From Polyangiaceae bacterium (GTDB taxonomy: Bacteria; Myxococcota_A; Polyangia; Polyangiales; Polyangiaceae), in assembly GCA_025937835.1 (NCBI GenBank), contig JAICQO010000033.1:1-59113 (forward strand): a stretch of DNA of 59,113 nt, written 5' to 3'. Within the stretch, counting starts at the first letter, position 1; every line of letters starts with the position of its first letter. Below the pieces are notes generated by a model, which saw only the letters and a program-made list of their open reading frames with translations, searched no databases and had not been told where the DNA came from. Shown here piece by piece: positions 41,862 through 50,541 of the stretch. The position numbers and the translations under genes are program-made.

Positions 41862-42476
41862 TCAGCTGACGGCGTTACCGTTCCGATCGCGGATGCGGCC
41901 GCGGTGGCGATCGACGCGGCGGACGAGCTCGTCGTAGAGCGCGAGCAAGGGCTCGGAGACCTCGGGGCCCTCGAGCCAGCGCAGCGCGTGCGCGATGGCT
42001 TCCAGGGTGGACATGCCCGCTTCATGAGGCGGCACGCGCAGGCGGATCGGCGTCACGTCGGGGACCGGCAGCGCCAGCTCGGGCAGCGAGCGGAGCGCGC
42101 TGATCTTCTTGTACATGCGACGCGCCTGGCGGAAGCTGCCGTCGAGCACGATCAGGCGGCGCGGGGGCGGGTCGAGGCGAGGTGGCTCGAGGGGCGGGCG
42201 CGGGCTCGCGCTGTAGAGCAAAGCCGTGCCGGGAAGTGTGAGCTCGCGATCGTCGAAGTGCGTGCCGCCGCCGTGCTCGAGGATGCGCGCGTTCGGCAGC
42301 GCGAGCGCCGCGAAGCGCGCCGTGTTGCTGGTGAGGCGGAGCTCGGCCACGTGGCGCACGATCACGATCTCGGTGCGCGTAGGTAGCTTCGGCAACACCG
42401 CACACAGGCAGATCTCGAGATTGAGCCAGCAGGTTTTGCAGTGTCCCGCGAGATCTTCCGGCGTAGTCGATCGCAT
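41862..42476 (-). CDS. DTW-domain protein (tRNA-uridine aminocarboxypropyltransferase type)
   Basis: The start is the ATG at 42476; the frame beyond it is the antisense of a lipoprotein linker. The 204-aa protein has a zinc-type N-terminus (HCKTCWLNLEICLC: Cys13, 16, 23, 25), a SPOUT-like core (IVRHVAELRLTSNTARFAALALPNARI) and LIVLDGSFRQARRMYKK. In the family this site reads DGTW, here DGSF. Members (TapT/TDD1) put an aminocarboxypropyl group from S-adenosylmethionine on tRNA uridine. The substitution is conservative, so activity is plausible. Confidence 0.85.
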   Translation of the reverse strand: MRSTTPEDLAGHCKTCWLNLEICLCAVLPKLPTRTEIVIVRHVAELRLTSNTARFAALALPNARILEHGGGTHFDDRELTLPGTALLYSASPRPPLEPPRLDPPPRRLIVLDGSFRQARRMYKKISALRSLPELALPVPDVTPIRLRVPPHEAGMSTLEAIAHALRWLEGPEVSEPLLALYDELVRRVDRHRGRIRDRNGNAVS

Positions 42477-42523
42477 CTTCGGTCTATCTCGCACGGCGCA
42501 CCGCCACCCGCCAGCCAAGGACC

Positions 42524-42583
42524 GGCTCTGTGGGCGCACGATCGAGGATCGACCTTTGTTGCGAGGCTCTGTGGGCGCACGAT
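42524..42583 (+). promoter_or_regulatory. 19-bp direct repeat upstream of the DNRLRE lipoprotein gene
   Basis: ggctctgtgggcgcacgat occurs at 42524-42542 and 42565-42583, 41 bases start to start (about four helical turns), ending 11 bases before the ATG at 42595. Spacing and position suggest paired operators or a promoter duplication. Confidence 0.45.
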
Positions 42584-42594
42584 ACTGTGCGCGG

Positions 42595-43593
42595 ATGTCG
42601 AGCACGGCGTTGTCCAGTTTGCGCTGGGTCTCCATCGCGTGGTGCGCACTGGGGATCGCGCTCGCATGCGGCGAAAAGGGCAACGAAGATTTGTTCGGGG
42701 AGATGCCCAATCGCGGTGGCAACGGTCGCGGGGGCAACACCAGCGGCGGCAGCAACTCGAACGCCAACGGCGGAGTCGGCGCGAGCCTGATTGGCGGGAG
42801 TAGCGCTGGGGGCAGCGGCGCATCGGCCGGTGGCAGTGGCGGTCGGTCGCAGTCTGCGGGCGGGTCAGCCGCGGCTTCCCCAGCGGGTGGGTCAGGCGGC
42901 GCGCTGGGTGGCAGGAGCTCCGGTGGCTCGGGGGAGGCCGGTATGGTCCCGAACGGGGGCGGCGGTGTTGCGGGTTCGACTGGCGGCGTCTCCGGAGGCG
43001 GCACCGCAGGTTCCGAGTCCGGTGGAGCCTCCCCGAGCGAGGGCGGCGCGACAAATGGCGCTGGCAGCGCGGGCGATGCCTCGGCCGGCGCTGCCGGTGA
43101 CGGCGCGGCCCCGCGCACGATCCAGATCGGCGTCCTCGACGATGCCTACGTGGACAGCTGTGAAACCGAGCGCAACACCGGCTCGGACGAGACGCTCTCC
43201 GTAGATTCCGACCCTTGTGTCTTCGCAGTTTTCGTGAAGCCAGCCGCGCTCTCCGAGATTCCGCCGGGGGCGACGGTTGAATCCGCGCTCCTCGAGCTCC
43301 AGTGCACCGACGCGGGCAACGCGGTCCGTGTGCTGAGAATCACGGACGACTGGAGTGAAGAGTCGGTCACCTGGGACAGCAGCCCCGGTGTCGGCGACGA
43401 AATCGGCTCGTTCGAGCCATTGGAGGGCCCGGTGTTCATCGATATCACCGAGCTCGTGACGGAATGGCTGGCAGGAGCGCCGATTCACGGCGTGGCGCTC
43501 GTGCAAACCGAGGAGACCGACGGCTCGGACTACCCCAGCACGGAGGCTGGTGAGGCCAACGCGCCGCGGCTCGTGGTCACGTACACGCCCTGA
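42595..43593 (+). CDS. Linker lipoprotein with DNRLRE-like (CBM96-type) domain
   Basis: The 332-aa protein starts at the ATG 42595, has a lipobox (GIALAC), about 140 residues of Gly/Ser/Ala linker, then a C-terminal beta domain with the DNRLRE-type pattern. DDAYVDSCETERNTGSDETLSVDS is followed by AVFVKPAALSEIPPGATVESALLELQC, ITDDWSEESVTWDSSPGVG, FIDITELVTEWLAG and GVALVQTEE. Such domains bind polysaccharide (for example alginate) in known cases. Predicted to be surface-displayed. Confidence 0.85.
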   Translation: MSSTALSSLRWVSIAWCALGIALACGEKGNEDLFGEMPNRGGNGRGGNTSGGSNSNANGGVGASLIGGSSAGGSGASAGGSGGRSQSAGGSAAASPAGGSGGALGGRSSGGSGEAGMVPNGGGGVAGSTGGVSGGGTAGSESGGASPSEGGATNGAGSAGDASAGAAGDGAAPRTIQIGVLDDAYVDSCETERNTGSDETLSVDSDPCVFAVFVKPAALSEIPPGATVESALLELQCTDAGNAVRVLRITDDWSEESVTWDSSPGVGDEIGSFEPLEGPVFIDITELVTEWLAGAPIHGVALVQTEETDGSDYPSTEAGEANAPRLVVTYTP

Positions 43594-43657
43594 GGTCCAA
43601 CGGCGATCCGACGCGGCGGGCGTGCTAGCACCTGTGCCAGGCCCCCGAGAACGACGA

Positions 43658-44908
43658 ATGCCGCGCGAACGTCCCGAGTCCGTGATCACCGAGGTCGAAC
43701 CGCCGAATCGCCGCCGCGCGCTGTCGCACATCGGCGGGCGTGTCGAGGCGAGCGAGGGCCCCGCCGCGCTGCTCTCGATCCTGGAGCGCGCGCTCGACGT
43801 GCGTGTGAGCGAGGACGCAGGGCTCGCGGATCTGCACGGGTTCCACAGCTACCCCGCGCGCATGCACCCGGACACGGCGCACGTGCTGATAGGCTCGATG
43901 TCCCGGCGCGGAGAGAGCGTGCTCGACCCGTTTTGTGGCAGCGGCACGGTCCTGGTCGCGGCGCAACGGCTGGAGCGGGTCGCGCTCGGCAGCGACTTGA
44001 ACCCGATCGCCGTGGCGCTGTCGAGCTTGAAGACGGCTCGGCTCGGCGCGAAGTTCGCGGAGTCGATCGAGCGCGCGGCGGCGCAGGTCGCCGAGCATGC
44101 CAAGGCCAGGCAGACGGCGAAGCTCGGGCCCACGGTGCTGTACGGCCCGGAGGATCGCGAGCTGTTCGCGATGCACGTGCTGCTCGAGCTCGACGGCTTG
44201 CGCGACGGGATCGAGGCGCTGCGCGATCCGCCGATGGAGCGTGCTTTGTTCCTGGTGCTGTCGGCGATCTTGACCAAGCTCAGCGTGAAGGCCGGCGATG
44301 CGAGCTCGCGCACGACCACGAAGCGCTTGGCGCGCGGCTATGCGATCCGCTTCTTCACGCACAAGGCCCACGATCTGTCGATGCGCTTGCTCGAGGCCAA
44401 GCAGGCAACGCCGCGCGGCGCGCGCCCGGCGCGGGTCGAGGTCGCGGACGCGCGGCGGCTGGGCTTCGTGGACGATCGGTCGGTGGGATTGATCGTGACG
44501 TCGCCGCCCTATCCCGGGGTGTACGACTACTTCATCCACCACGAGCTGCGGCTGCGCTGGCTCAGGCTCGACGGGCGCGGGCTGTCCCGCAACGAAATCG
44601 GGCCGCGCCGAGCGGCGCGCAAGGGCGCTGCCAGCGTCGGCGAGTGGGAAAGAGACTTCACGCGCGTGCTGGAAGAGATGCGGCGGGTGCTCCGACCCGG
44701 AGGTAAGGCGGTGCTCCTGGTCGCGGACTCGAGCCTCGCGGGCAGGCCGCTCGCGGTGGATCAGTGGTTGCCACGGCTCGCGCAGCGCGCGCGGCTCAGC
44801 GTGGTGGCGCGCGCCGGGCAGCGCCGCCCACACTTTCACCGAGGCTCTGCCGAGGCCTTCGCCGGCAAGCCGCGCCGGGAGCACCTGGTCGTGCTGGAGG
44901 CGCCGTGA
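43658..44908 (+). CDS. Orphan N6/N4-type DNA (or RNA) methyltransferase
   Basis: The 416-aa protein starts at the ATG 43658 (MPRERPESV). HGFHSYPARMHPDTAHVLI precedes motif I (LDPFCGSGT, residues 89-97) and, near residue 282, motif IV (TSPPYPG). C-terminal VLLVADSSLAG and a final strand close the fold. The order of I before IV and the HGxHxYPARM lead resemble a solitary amino-methyltransferase group (COG0863/COG1041-like). The substrate could be DNA or RNA. No restriction endonuclease is near, so a modification-only role is likely. The stop overlaps the next start (GTGA). Confidence 0.8.
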   Translation: MPRERPESVITEVEPPNRRRALSHIGGRVEASEGPAALLSILERALDVRVSEDAGLADLHGFHSYPARMHPDTAHVLIGSMSRRGESVLDPFCGSGTVLVAAQRLERVALGSDLNPIAVALSSLKTARLGAKFAESIERAAAQVAEHAKARQTAKLGPTVLYGPEDRELFAMHVLLELDGLRDGIEALRDPPMERALFLVLSAILTKLSVKAGDASSRTTTKRLARGYAIRFFTHKAHDLSMRLLEAKQATPRGARPARVEVADARRLGFVDDRSVGLIVTSPPYPGVYDYFIHHELRLRWLRLDGRGLSRNEIGPRRAARKGAASVGEWERDFTRVLEEMRRVLRPGGKAVLLVADSSLAGRPLAVDQWLPRLAQRARLSVVARAGQRRPHFHRGSAEAFAGKPRREHLVVLEAP

Positions 44909-46989
44909 GCTCGCCCCGCTCGAATCGGCTGGAACACGAGACCAGCCCGTACCTCCTGCAGCACAAGCATAACCCCGTGGAGTGGTACCCGTGGGGCGAG
45001 GAGGCGCTCTCGCGAGCGCGCGCGGAGGACAAGCCGATCTTCCTCAGCATCGGCTACGCGGCGTGTCACTGGTGCCACGTGATGGAGCGCGAGTGCTTCG
45101 AGAACGCCGAGATCGCCGCGCTCTTGAACCGCGAATTCATCGCGATCAAGGTCGACCGCGAAGAGCGGCCGGACCTCGACGAGATCTACATGGCGGCCAC
45201 GGTCGCGCTGTCCGGCAGCGGCGGCTGGCCGATGAGCGTGTTTCTGGCCCCCGACCAGCGCCCGTTCTTCGCTGGCACGTATTTCCCCCCCGAAGATCGC
45301 TGGGGGAAGCCCGGCTTCGGTACGCTGCTCGCGCGCATCGCGTCGCTCTGGCACAAGGAGCGGGCGACTCTGCTCGAACAGGCGCAGCGGCTCACCGAGC
45401 ACGTGCGCGGTCAATCCGCGAGCGCCGCGCCCGAGGTCATCTCCGCCGAGACGCTCGACCGCGTGATCGACGAGCTCGCGGAGACCTACGACGACACGTA
45501 CGGCGGCTTCGGCTCGGCGCCGAAGTTTCCTCCGCACCAGATGCTGAGCGTGCTGCTCCGGCACCACCGCCGCACGGGCGACCCGCGCTCGCTGTTGATG
45601 GCGCGCGGCACGCTCGACGGCATGAAGAACGGCGGCATCTACGACCACGTCGGCGGCGGCTTCGCGCGTTACTCGACCGACGAGCGCTGGCTCGTGCCGC
45701 ACTTCGAGAAGATGCTCTACGACAACGCGCAGCTAGCGAACGTCTATCTGGAGGCGTTTCAGCTGACGGGCGAGGCGGAGTACCGGCGGGTCGCGGCCGA
45801 GACCCTCGACTACGTCGTGCGCGAGATGCAATCGCCCGAGGGCGGCTATTACTCGGCCACCGACGCCGACAGCGAGGGCGTGGAGGGCAAGTTCTTCGTG
45901 TTCACGGTCGACCAGATCGTGGAGATCTTGGGCACCGAAGCCGGCGACACGTTCAACCTGTATTACGACGTCACGCTGCACGGAAACTGGGAGGGCACGA
46001 ACGTGCTCAACGTGCCGCGCCCCGCGCACGACGTGGCTTACGAGCTCGGGATCTCCGAGGCGGAGCTCGGAAAGCGCCTCGCCCGCTCGCGAGCGCTGGT
46101 GTACGAAGCGCGCAAACAACGCATCCCGCCGTTGCTCGACGACAAGGTGCTCACGGCCTGGAACGGGCTGATGATCTCGGCCATGGCCGAGGGCTACCGC
46201 GTGCTGCGCGACGAGCGCTACCTGACGTCGGCGCTCGCTGCGGCAAGCTTCGTGCTCGAGCGGCTGCGCACGGCGGACGGGGCGCTACTGCGCACCTACC
46301 GCGCCGGAAAGGCGCACCTCGCCGCGTACCTCGAGGACTACGCGTTCCTCGCCGACGGCTTGATCACGCTTTACGAGGCGTCGGGCAGGCTCGAGCTGCT
46401 CCGCTCCGCGCTCGAGCTCGGAGAGCGCATCGTGCGCGACTTCGGCGACGAGACGGGCGGCTTCTATCAAACCGCGCGCGGGCACGAGTCGCTGATCGCG
46501 CGCACCCGGGAAGGCCACGACGGCGCGATCCCGAGCGCAAACTCGCTGGCGGTGCGGGCTTTGGTTCGCCTTTCGCGACATTTCGATCGTCCGGAGCTCG
46601 AGAAGCGCGCGGTCGACGCGCTGACGGCGCACGGCGCGTTCCTCGCGCGAGCGCCGCGTGCCTTCCCGAGCGCGCTCTTGGTGTGTGACTGGCTGCTGGA
46701 AGGCCCGGTCGAGATCGCCGTGGTCGGCCCGCGTGGCCGCGACGACACCGAGGCGTTGCAGCGCGTGGTCGCCGCGACGTTCCTACCGAATCGCGTGCTG
46801 TCTCCGGTCGATCCGGCTGACGCGGAGCGCTCGCTGCTCGGCCGGGACAAGGGCCTGGTCGACGGGCGCGCCGCGGCCTATGTGTGCCGGAGCTTCACCT
46901 GTGAGGCGCCGGTGACGGAGCCCGCGGCCCTCGCCGAGGGGCTCGACCGAGACCGGAAATCGCGCACGCGCGGCACGGCCGTCGGCTAG
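44905..46989 (+). CDS. YyaL/DUF255 thioredoxin-domain protein (SPATA20-like)
   Basis: The GTG at 44905 overlaps the previous stop; the frame further up is a shadow. The 694-aa length is normal for the family. The N-terminal thioredoxin-like domain has LEHETSPYLLQHKHNPVEWYPW and SIGYAACHWCHVMERE (Cys54, Cys57), and the rest is an (alpha/alpha)6 barrel with FPPHQML, GGGFARYSTDERWLVPHFEKMLYDNAQL and GYYSATDADSEGVEGKFF, like N-acylglucosamine epimerases. The function is not established; it may be a disulfide-linked sugar-processing enzyme. The stop abuts that of the convergent next gene. Confidence 0.93.
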   Translation: MSSPRSNRLEHETSPYLLQHKHNPVEWYPWGEEALSRARAEDKPIFLSIGYAACHWCHVMERECFENAEIAALLNREFIAIKVDREERPDLDEIYMAATVALSGSGGWPMSVFLAPDQRPFFAGTYFPPEDRWGKPGFGTLLARIASLWHKERATLLEQAQRLTEHVRGQSASAAPEVISAETLDRVIDELAETYDDTYGGFGSAPKFPPHQMLSVLLRHHRRTGDPRSLLMARGTLDGMKNGGIYDHVGGGFARYSTDERWLVPHFEKMLYDNAQLANVYLEAFQLTGEAEYRRVAAETLDYVVREMQSPEGGYYSATDADSEGVEGKFFVFTVDQIVEILGTEAGDTFNLYYDVTLHGNWEGTNVLNVPRPAHDVAYELGISEAELGKRLARSRALVYEARKQRIPPLLDDKVLTAWNGLMISAMAEGYRVLRDERYLTSALAAASFVLERLRTADGALLRTYRAGKAHLAAYLEDYAFLADGLITLYEASGRLELLRSALELGERIVRDFGDETGGFYQTARGHESLIARTREGHDGAIPSANSLAVRALVRLSRHFDRPELEKRAVDALTAHGAFLARAPRAFPSALLVCDWLLEGPVEIAVVGPRGRDDTEALQRVVAATFLPNRVLSPVDPADAERSLLGRDKGLVDGRAAAYVCRSFTCEAPVTEPAALAEGLDRDRKSRTRGTAVG

Positions 46990-48180
46990 CTAGCGCTGCG
47001 CGGCGGCCAGCGCGCTGACCGGACCCGCGTCGTGGAGCAAGCCGCGCTCCTCGAGCAGCGAGCGGACCATGCCGAGCTCCGTCTCGAGCTCGGCGTGCAA
47101 GCCAGGGAGCGCGGCGACCGCGCCAGTCTTGAGGCAGTGCTCGACGTCTTCCGCGAGCAGCGCCATACGCGACGCACCGAAGTTGCCACAGGCGCCCTTC
47201 ACGGCGTGAGCGAGCGACAGCTCGGCGGGCAGATCGGCGGCAGCGATGGCCGTGCCGAGCAGCGAAAGGCGCCGCGTCATGTCGTGGACGAAGATCTCGC
47301 TGAGCTCGAGGGCGATCGCGGGGCCGGCCTCGCGCGCGAGCTCGTCGAGGCGTGACGGGTCGAGGCGCGTCGTGGCATCCTGGCTCGGCATCGGGACCGT
47401 GATCGGCGGCGAGGCGGCGCGGGTGGAATCCGAGCCGCGCGCGAACCAGTACGCGACCTTTTGCCGCAGCGTCACCAGGCTGAACGGCTTCGCGATGTAG
47501 TCGTCCATGCCCGCGGCGAGGCATGCGCGGCGCATGCCGGCGGCGGTGCCGGCCGTGACGCCGATGATCGGCACACGCTCGCGCGGGCCCTCGAGGCGGC
47601 GGATCTCGCGCGTCGTCTCGAAGCCGTCGAGCAGCGGCATGTGGCAGTCCATCAGCACCGCGTCGTAGTGCCCGGTCGCGAACTTGGCGACGGCGTCGAT
47701 GCCCGAGCTGCACGCGTCGACGCTCGCGCCCGAGAACGACAGAGCGCGCGCAATCAGCGCGCGGTTGAACTCGTTGTCGTCGACCACCAGCACGCGCGCG
47801 TCGAGCGACGCGGTGTCGGGGATGCGCTCCGTAGCCGGCGGGGCGTTGCTCTCGCGGGGGTCGTCGAGGATCTCGTTCAGCACGCTGAGCAGCTGTTGGC
47901 CCGAGCGATGGACGCCCTGCACCGCCGCGCGCTGCTGCGCGTCGAGCTCGGTCTCGAGCAGGAGCTCGGTGCCGCCGATCACGACCGTCATCGGTGTGCG
48001 GAGCTCGTGACCGAGCGCCACCGCTTGCCGCCCGAAGGAGCGCGCGCGCAACAGGCCGCCGATGCGGCCGACCAGCTCATGCCAGCGCTCCTCCGAAGGC
48101 GGCCGGCTCTGAGTCGCGCCGACCGCTTCGAGCTCTTCGAGCAACTCGGGCGGCAGCGTCGCCCGGGGGGGTTCCGTCAC
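46990..48180 (-). CDS. HisKA-receiver-HPt protein without ATPase domain
   Basis: GTG 48180 overlaps the stop of the NtrC-type gene upstream (GTGA). The 396-aa protein has a dimerisation/HisKA region ([18 protein letters not shown], His58), then directly a receiver ([11 protein letters not shown], phosphoacceptor Asp178 in [14 protein letters not shown], Lys231) and a C-terminal HPt ([13 protein letters not shown], His325). The HATPase_c domain that normally follows HisKA is absent: only about 20 residues separate the last HisKA helix from the receiver. It therefore probably cannot autophosphorylate and may work as a phosphorelay hub or partner of another kinase. Confidence 0.85.
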   Translation of the reverse strand: MTEPPRATLPPELLEELEAVGATQSRPPSEERWHELVGRIGGLLRARSFGRQAVALGHELRTPMTVVIGGTELLLETELDAQQRAAVQGVHRSGQQLLSVLNEILDDPRESNAPPATERIPDTASLDARVLVVDDNEFNRALIARALSFSGASVDACSSGIDAVAKFATGHYDAVLMDCHMPLLDGFETTREIRRLEGPRERVPIIGVTAGTAAGMRRACLAAGMDDYIAKPFSLVTLRQKVAYWFARGSDSTRAASPPITVPMPSQDATTRLDPSRLDELAREAGPAIALELSEIFVHDMTRRLSLLGTAIAAADLPAELSLAHAVKGACGNFGASRMALLAEDVEHCLKTGAVAALPGLHAELETELGMVRSLLEERGLLHDAGPVSALAAAQR

Positions 48181-49604
48181 GCCACGTCCTTGGACAGGTC
48201 GAGCGTCGCGATCCGGCGATACAGCGTGGCGCGGCCGATCCCGAGCAACTTCGCGGCCTTGCCGACGCTGCCCTGCGTGACGCGCAAGGCGCGCTGGATC
48301 GCGCGGCGTTCGAGCTCGTGGAGCGGCACGACCTCGTCTTCGCCCGAGTCGTTGGCGCGGCGGTTGGCGAGCGCGGGGATCGACGGCAGCACGTTGTTGC
48401 GGATGTCGGCGGGCAGATCGGCGAGGCCGATCTCGTCGCCGCGACACGCGAGCAAGCTGCGGTGAACCACGTTCTGGAGCTCGCGGACGTTGCCCGCCCA
48501 GCGGTGCCGAGCCAGCGCGTCGAGCGCTTCGGGAGAGATGCGCTTGACCTTGCGACCCAGGCCCTCCTCGAGCGTGCGCAGGAAGTGACCGACCAGGAGC
48601 GGGATGTCATCGGCGCGCTCGCGCAGCGGCGGCAGGTGCACCGGGTACACGACCAGGCGGAAGTACAGATCCTCGCGGAAGCGCCCGGCCTCGACCTCGG
48701 CGCGCAAGTCGCGGTGCGTCGCGCACACGATCCGCACGTCGATCGGGATCTCTTGCGAGCCGCCGACGCGACGGATGGTCTTCTCCTGCAAGGTGCGGAG
48801 CAGGCTGGCCTGAGTCGTGAGGCTCATTTCGCCGAGCTCGTCGAGCAACAGCGTGCCGCCGTGCGCCTGCTCGAAGCAGCCGCGGCGCATGCCGGTCGCG
48901 CCGGTGAAGGAGCCGCGCTCGTGGCCGAAGAGCTCCGATTCTTGTAGGGATTCCGGGATGCCCGCGCAGTTGATGGCCACGAACGGGCCGCGGCGGCGGG
49001 GGCTGCCGTTGTGGATGGCGCGCGCCACGAGCTCCTTGCCCGTGCCGCTCTCGCCGAAGATGCAGACCGCGACGTCGCTGCTCAGCACCCGCTCCACCTG
49101 ACGCGCGAGCTCGCGCATCTTCGGGCTCTGTCCGACGATCGAGCCGAGCACGCTGCGCTCGCCGAGCGCGTTCTCGAGGCGGCGCACGTCGGCGACGAGC
49201 TCGCCGCGCTCACGCGCTCGATGCACCGCCAGCACCAGGCGATCCCGGTCGAGCGGCTTCGTGAGGTAGTCGTAGGCGCCGGCGCGCATCGCCGCGACCG
49301 CAGTCTCCAGCTCGCGCTGCGCCGTCACGACGATGATCGGCAGATCGGCGTCGCGCGCCCGGAGATGCTGGATCACCTTGAAGCCGCCGACTTCCCCGAG
49401 TCCGAGGTCCACGCACGCAACCGCGGGGTTCTCGTTCTGAGTCTCGAGCGCGCTCTCCCCGGTCTCGTGCTCGACGACACGGTAACCGGCGCGCTCCAAC
49501 CAGAAGCGCATCAAACGCCGCGCGGTCGGGTCGTCATCGACGACTGCCACCAGCGCGCCGCGTCCGAGCTGGGTGGTCGAGGAGGGGGGAGGGGCTTCTT
49601 CCAT
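48177..49604 (-). CDS. Sigma-54-dependent response regulator (NtrC family)
   Basis: The 475-aa protein starts at the ATG 49604. It has a receiver (VVDDDP, phosphoacceptor Asp66, Lys116), an AAA+ sigma-54 activation domain (Walker A GESGTGKE at 184-191, GSFTGA at 231-236, [33 protein letters not shown]) and a C-terminal Fis-type HTH ([21 protein letters not shown]). It activates sigma-54 promoters when phosphorylated. The next gene encodes a phosphorelay protein with which it is translationally coupled. Confidence 0.93.
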   Translation of the reverse strand: MEEAPPPSSTTQLGRGALVAVVDDDPTARRLMRFWLERAGYRVVEHETGESALETQNENPAVACVDLGLGEVGGFKVIQHLRARDADLPIIVVTAQRELETAVAAMRAGAYDYLTKPLDRDRLVLAVHRARERGELVADVRRLENALGERSVLGSIVGQSPKMRELARQVERVLSSDVAVCIFGESGTGKELVARAIHNGSPRRRGPFVAINCAGIPESLQESELFGHERGSFTGATGMRRGCFEQAHGGTLLLDELGEMSLTTQASLLRTLQEKTIRRVGGSQEIPIDVRIVCATHRDLRAEVEAGRFREDLYFRLVVYPVHLPPLRERADDIPLLVGHFLRTLEEGLGRKVKRISPEALDALARHRWAGNVRELQNVVHRSLLACRGDEIGLADLPADIRNNVLPSIPALANRRANDSGEDEVVPLHELERRAIQRALRVTQGSVGKAAKLLGIGRATLYRRIATLDLSKDVA

Positions 49605-49710
49605 CACAACCCCCCCAACGTCCGAACGGAGTCCCTCCTTTAGACGCTGTCGAATCTCAGGTAGCGACGAGCGAGCCAGGCCGAGCCAGGGGTCGAGCTG
49701 CTGCGCAAAG

Positions 49711-49744
49711 CAATCAAAATATTGAATTTGCTCATTTTTTAACC
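49711..49744. promoter_or_regulatory. AT-rich box in the regulator/phosphatase divergent region
   Basis: caatcaaaatattgaatttg followed by ctcattttttaacc is far more AT-rich than its surroundings and lies between the divergent starts at 49604 and 49807. Probably promoter or regulator-binding DNA; exact boxes are uncertain. Confidence 0.4.
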
Positions 49745-49806
49745 CTGTCCTGCGCCAGGTGCGCCGCGCTCGGGGAGCTGGAACGAGGTTCGCAATCTGC
49801 GTGGCG

Positions 49807-50541
49807 ATGACGCCGCATCCGCTCCAAGCCGACCCCTCCGGATTCCCGATCCGGTCGGGCATGTTGGGCGCGAGCGGCGCCGTCGTGCGCGGCACTCACG
49901 AAGCGGATGCCTGCGGGAGCGTCGTGGATGAAGGTGGCTCGGTGTGTGTGTTCGTGGTCCAGGTGACTGGCGACGCAACGCCGACCGGCTTCTCGGCCGC
50001 TCTTTCGGCGGCCATCGGCGCGGCGGCCAGAGCCCGCCTGCCCATCTACGAGCTCGTGGCAGACGTCCGGCGCGTCGCCGTCTCCACGACGGGCGCGAGC
50101 GCCGGGCTGTCGCTGTTGCGGTTCTCGGCGCGGGACGCCCGGGTCGAAGTCCTGAACGCGGGGATGCCGCCGATCGTCCGCTTGCTACCGGGAGCTGCGC
50201 CGACGCTGTACCCGTCGCGCTCCGGACCGATCGGCAGCGGCTTCTCCGAAGTCCACCCCTACGAGCTCTCACCGCTGGTCTGGGGAAGTGCCTGGCTCGT
50301 CACGAGTGACGGCGTGACCGGCGGCTCGCTCGATCCCCTGGCCTTGCTGCGTGGGATCGCGGCTTCCGGCTTGGAACAGCGCGTCTTCGAGCTTGCCGAC
50401 GCCGACCCGGCCCAGCTGGCGGCGGCGGCTTCGGCCCTGGCGGACGCGAGCGGTGGCAGCGCCGCGGTCGATCGGACCTTGGTGGTCGCGAGCGCCGATC
50501 CGCGTCGCCGCGGCGCATCCGGGATCGAGATCCGCGGCTAG
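49807..50541 (+). CDS. Degenerate SpoIIE/RsbU-type PP2C phosphatase
   Basis: The start is the ATG at 49807 (MTPHPLQADP); a GTG 48 bases upstream is possible. The 244-aa protein shows the PP2C_SpoIIE core: VCVFVVQVTGDATPTGFSAAL, LLRFSARDARVEVLNAGMPPIV and AWLVTSDGVTGG. The canonical GDVSGHG metal motif is replaced by QVTGDATPTGF, whereas the Asp of SDG is kept. One metal ligand may be missing, so activity is doubtful. Family members regulate anti-sigma antagonists or two-component targets. It stands divergent from the NtrC-type gene and ends overlapping the PFK gene by 4 bases. Confidence 0.75.
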   Translation: MTPHPLQADPSGFPIRSGMLGASGAVVRGTHEADACGSVVDEGGSVCVFVVQVTGDATPTGFSAALSAAIGAAARARLPIYELVADVRRVAVSTTGASAGLSLLRFSARDARVEVLNAGMPPIVRLLPGAAPTLYPSRSGPIGSGFSEVHPYELSPLVWGSAWLVTSDGVTGGSLDPLALLRGIAASGLEQRVFELADADPAQLAAAASALADASGGSAAVDRTLVVASADPRRRGASGIEIRG

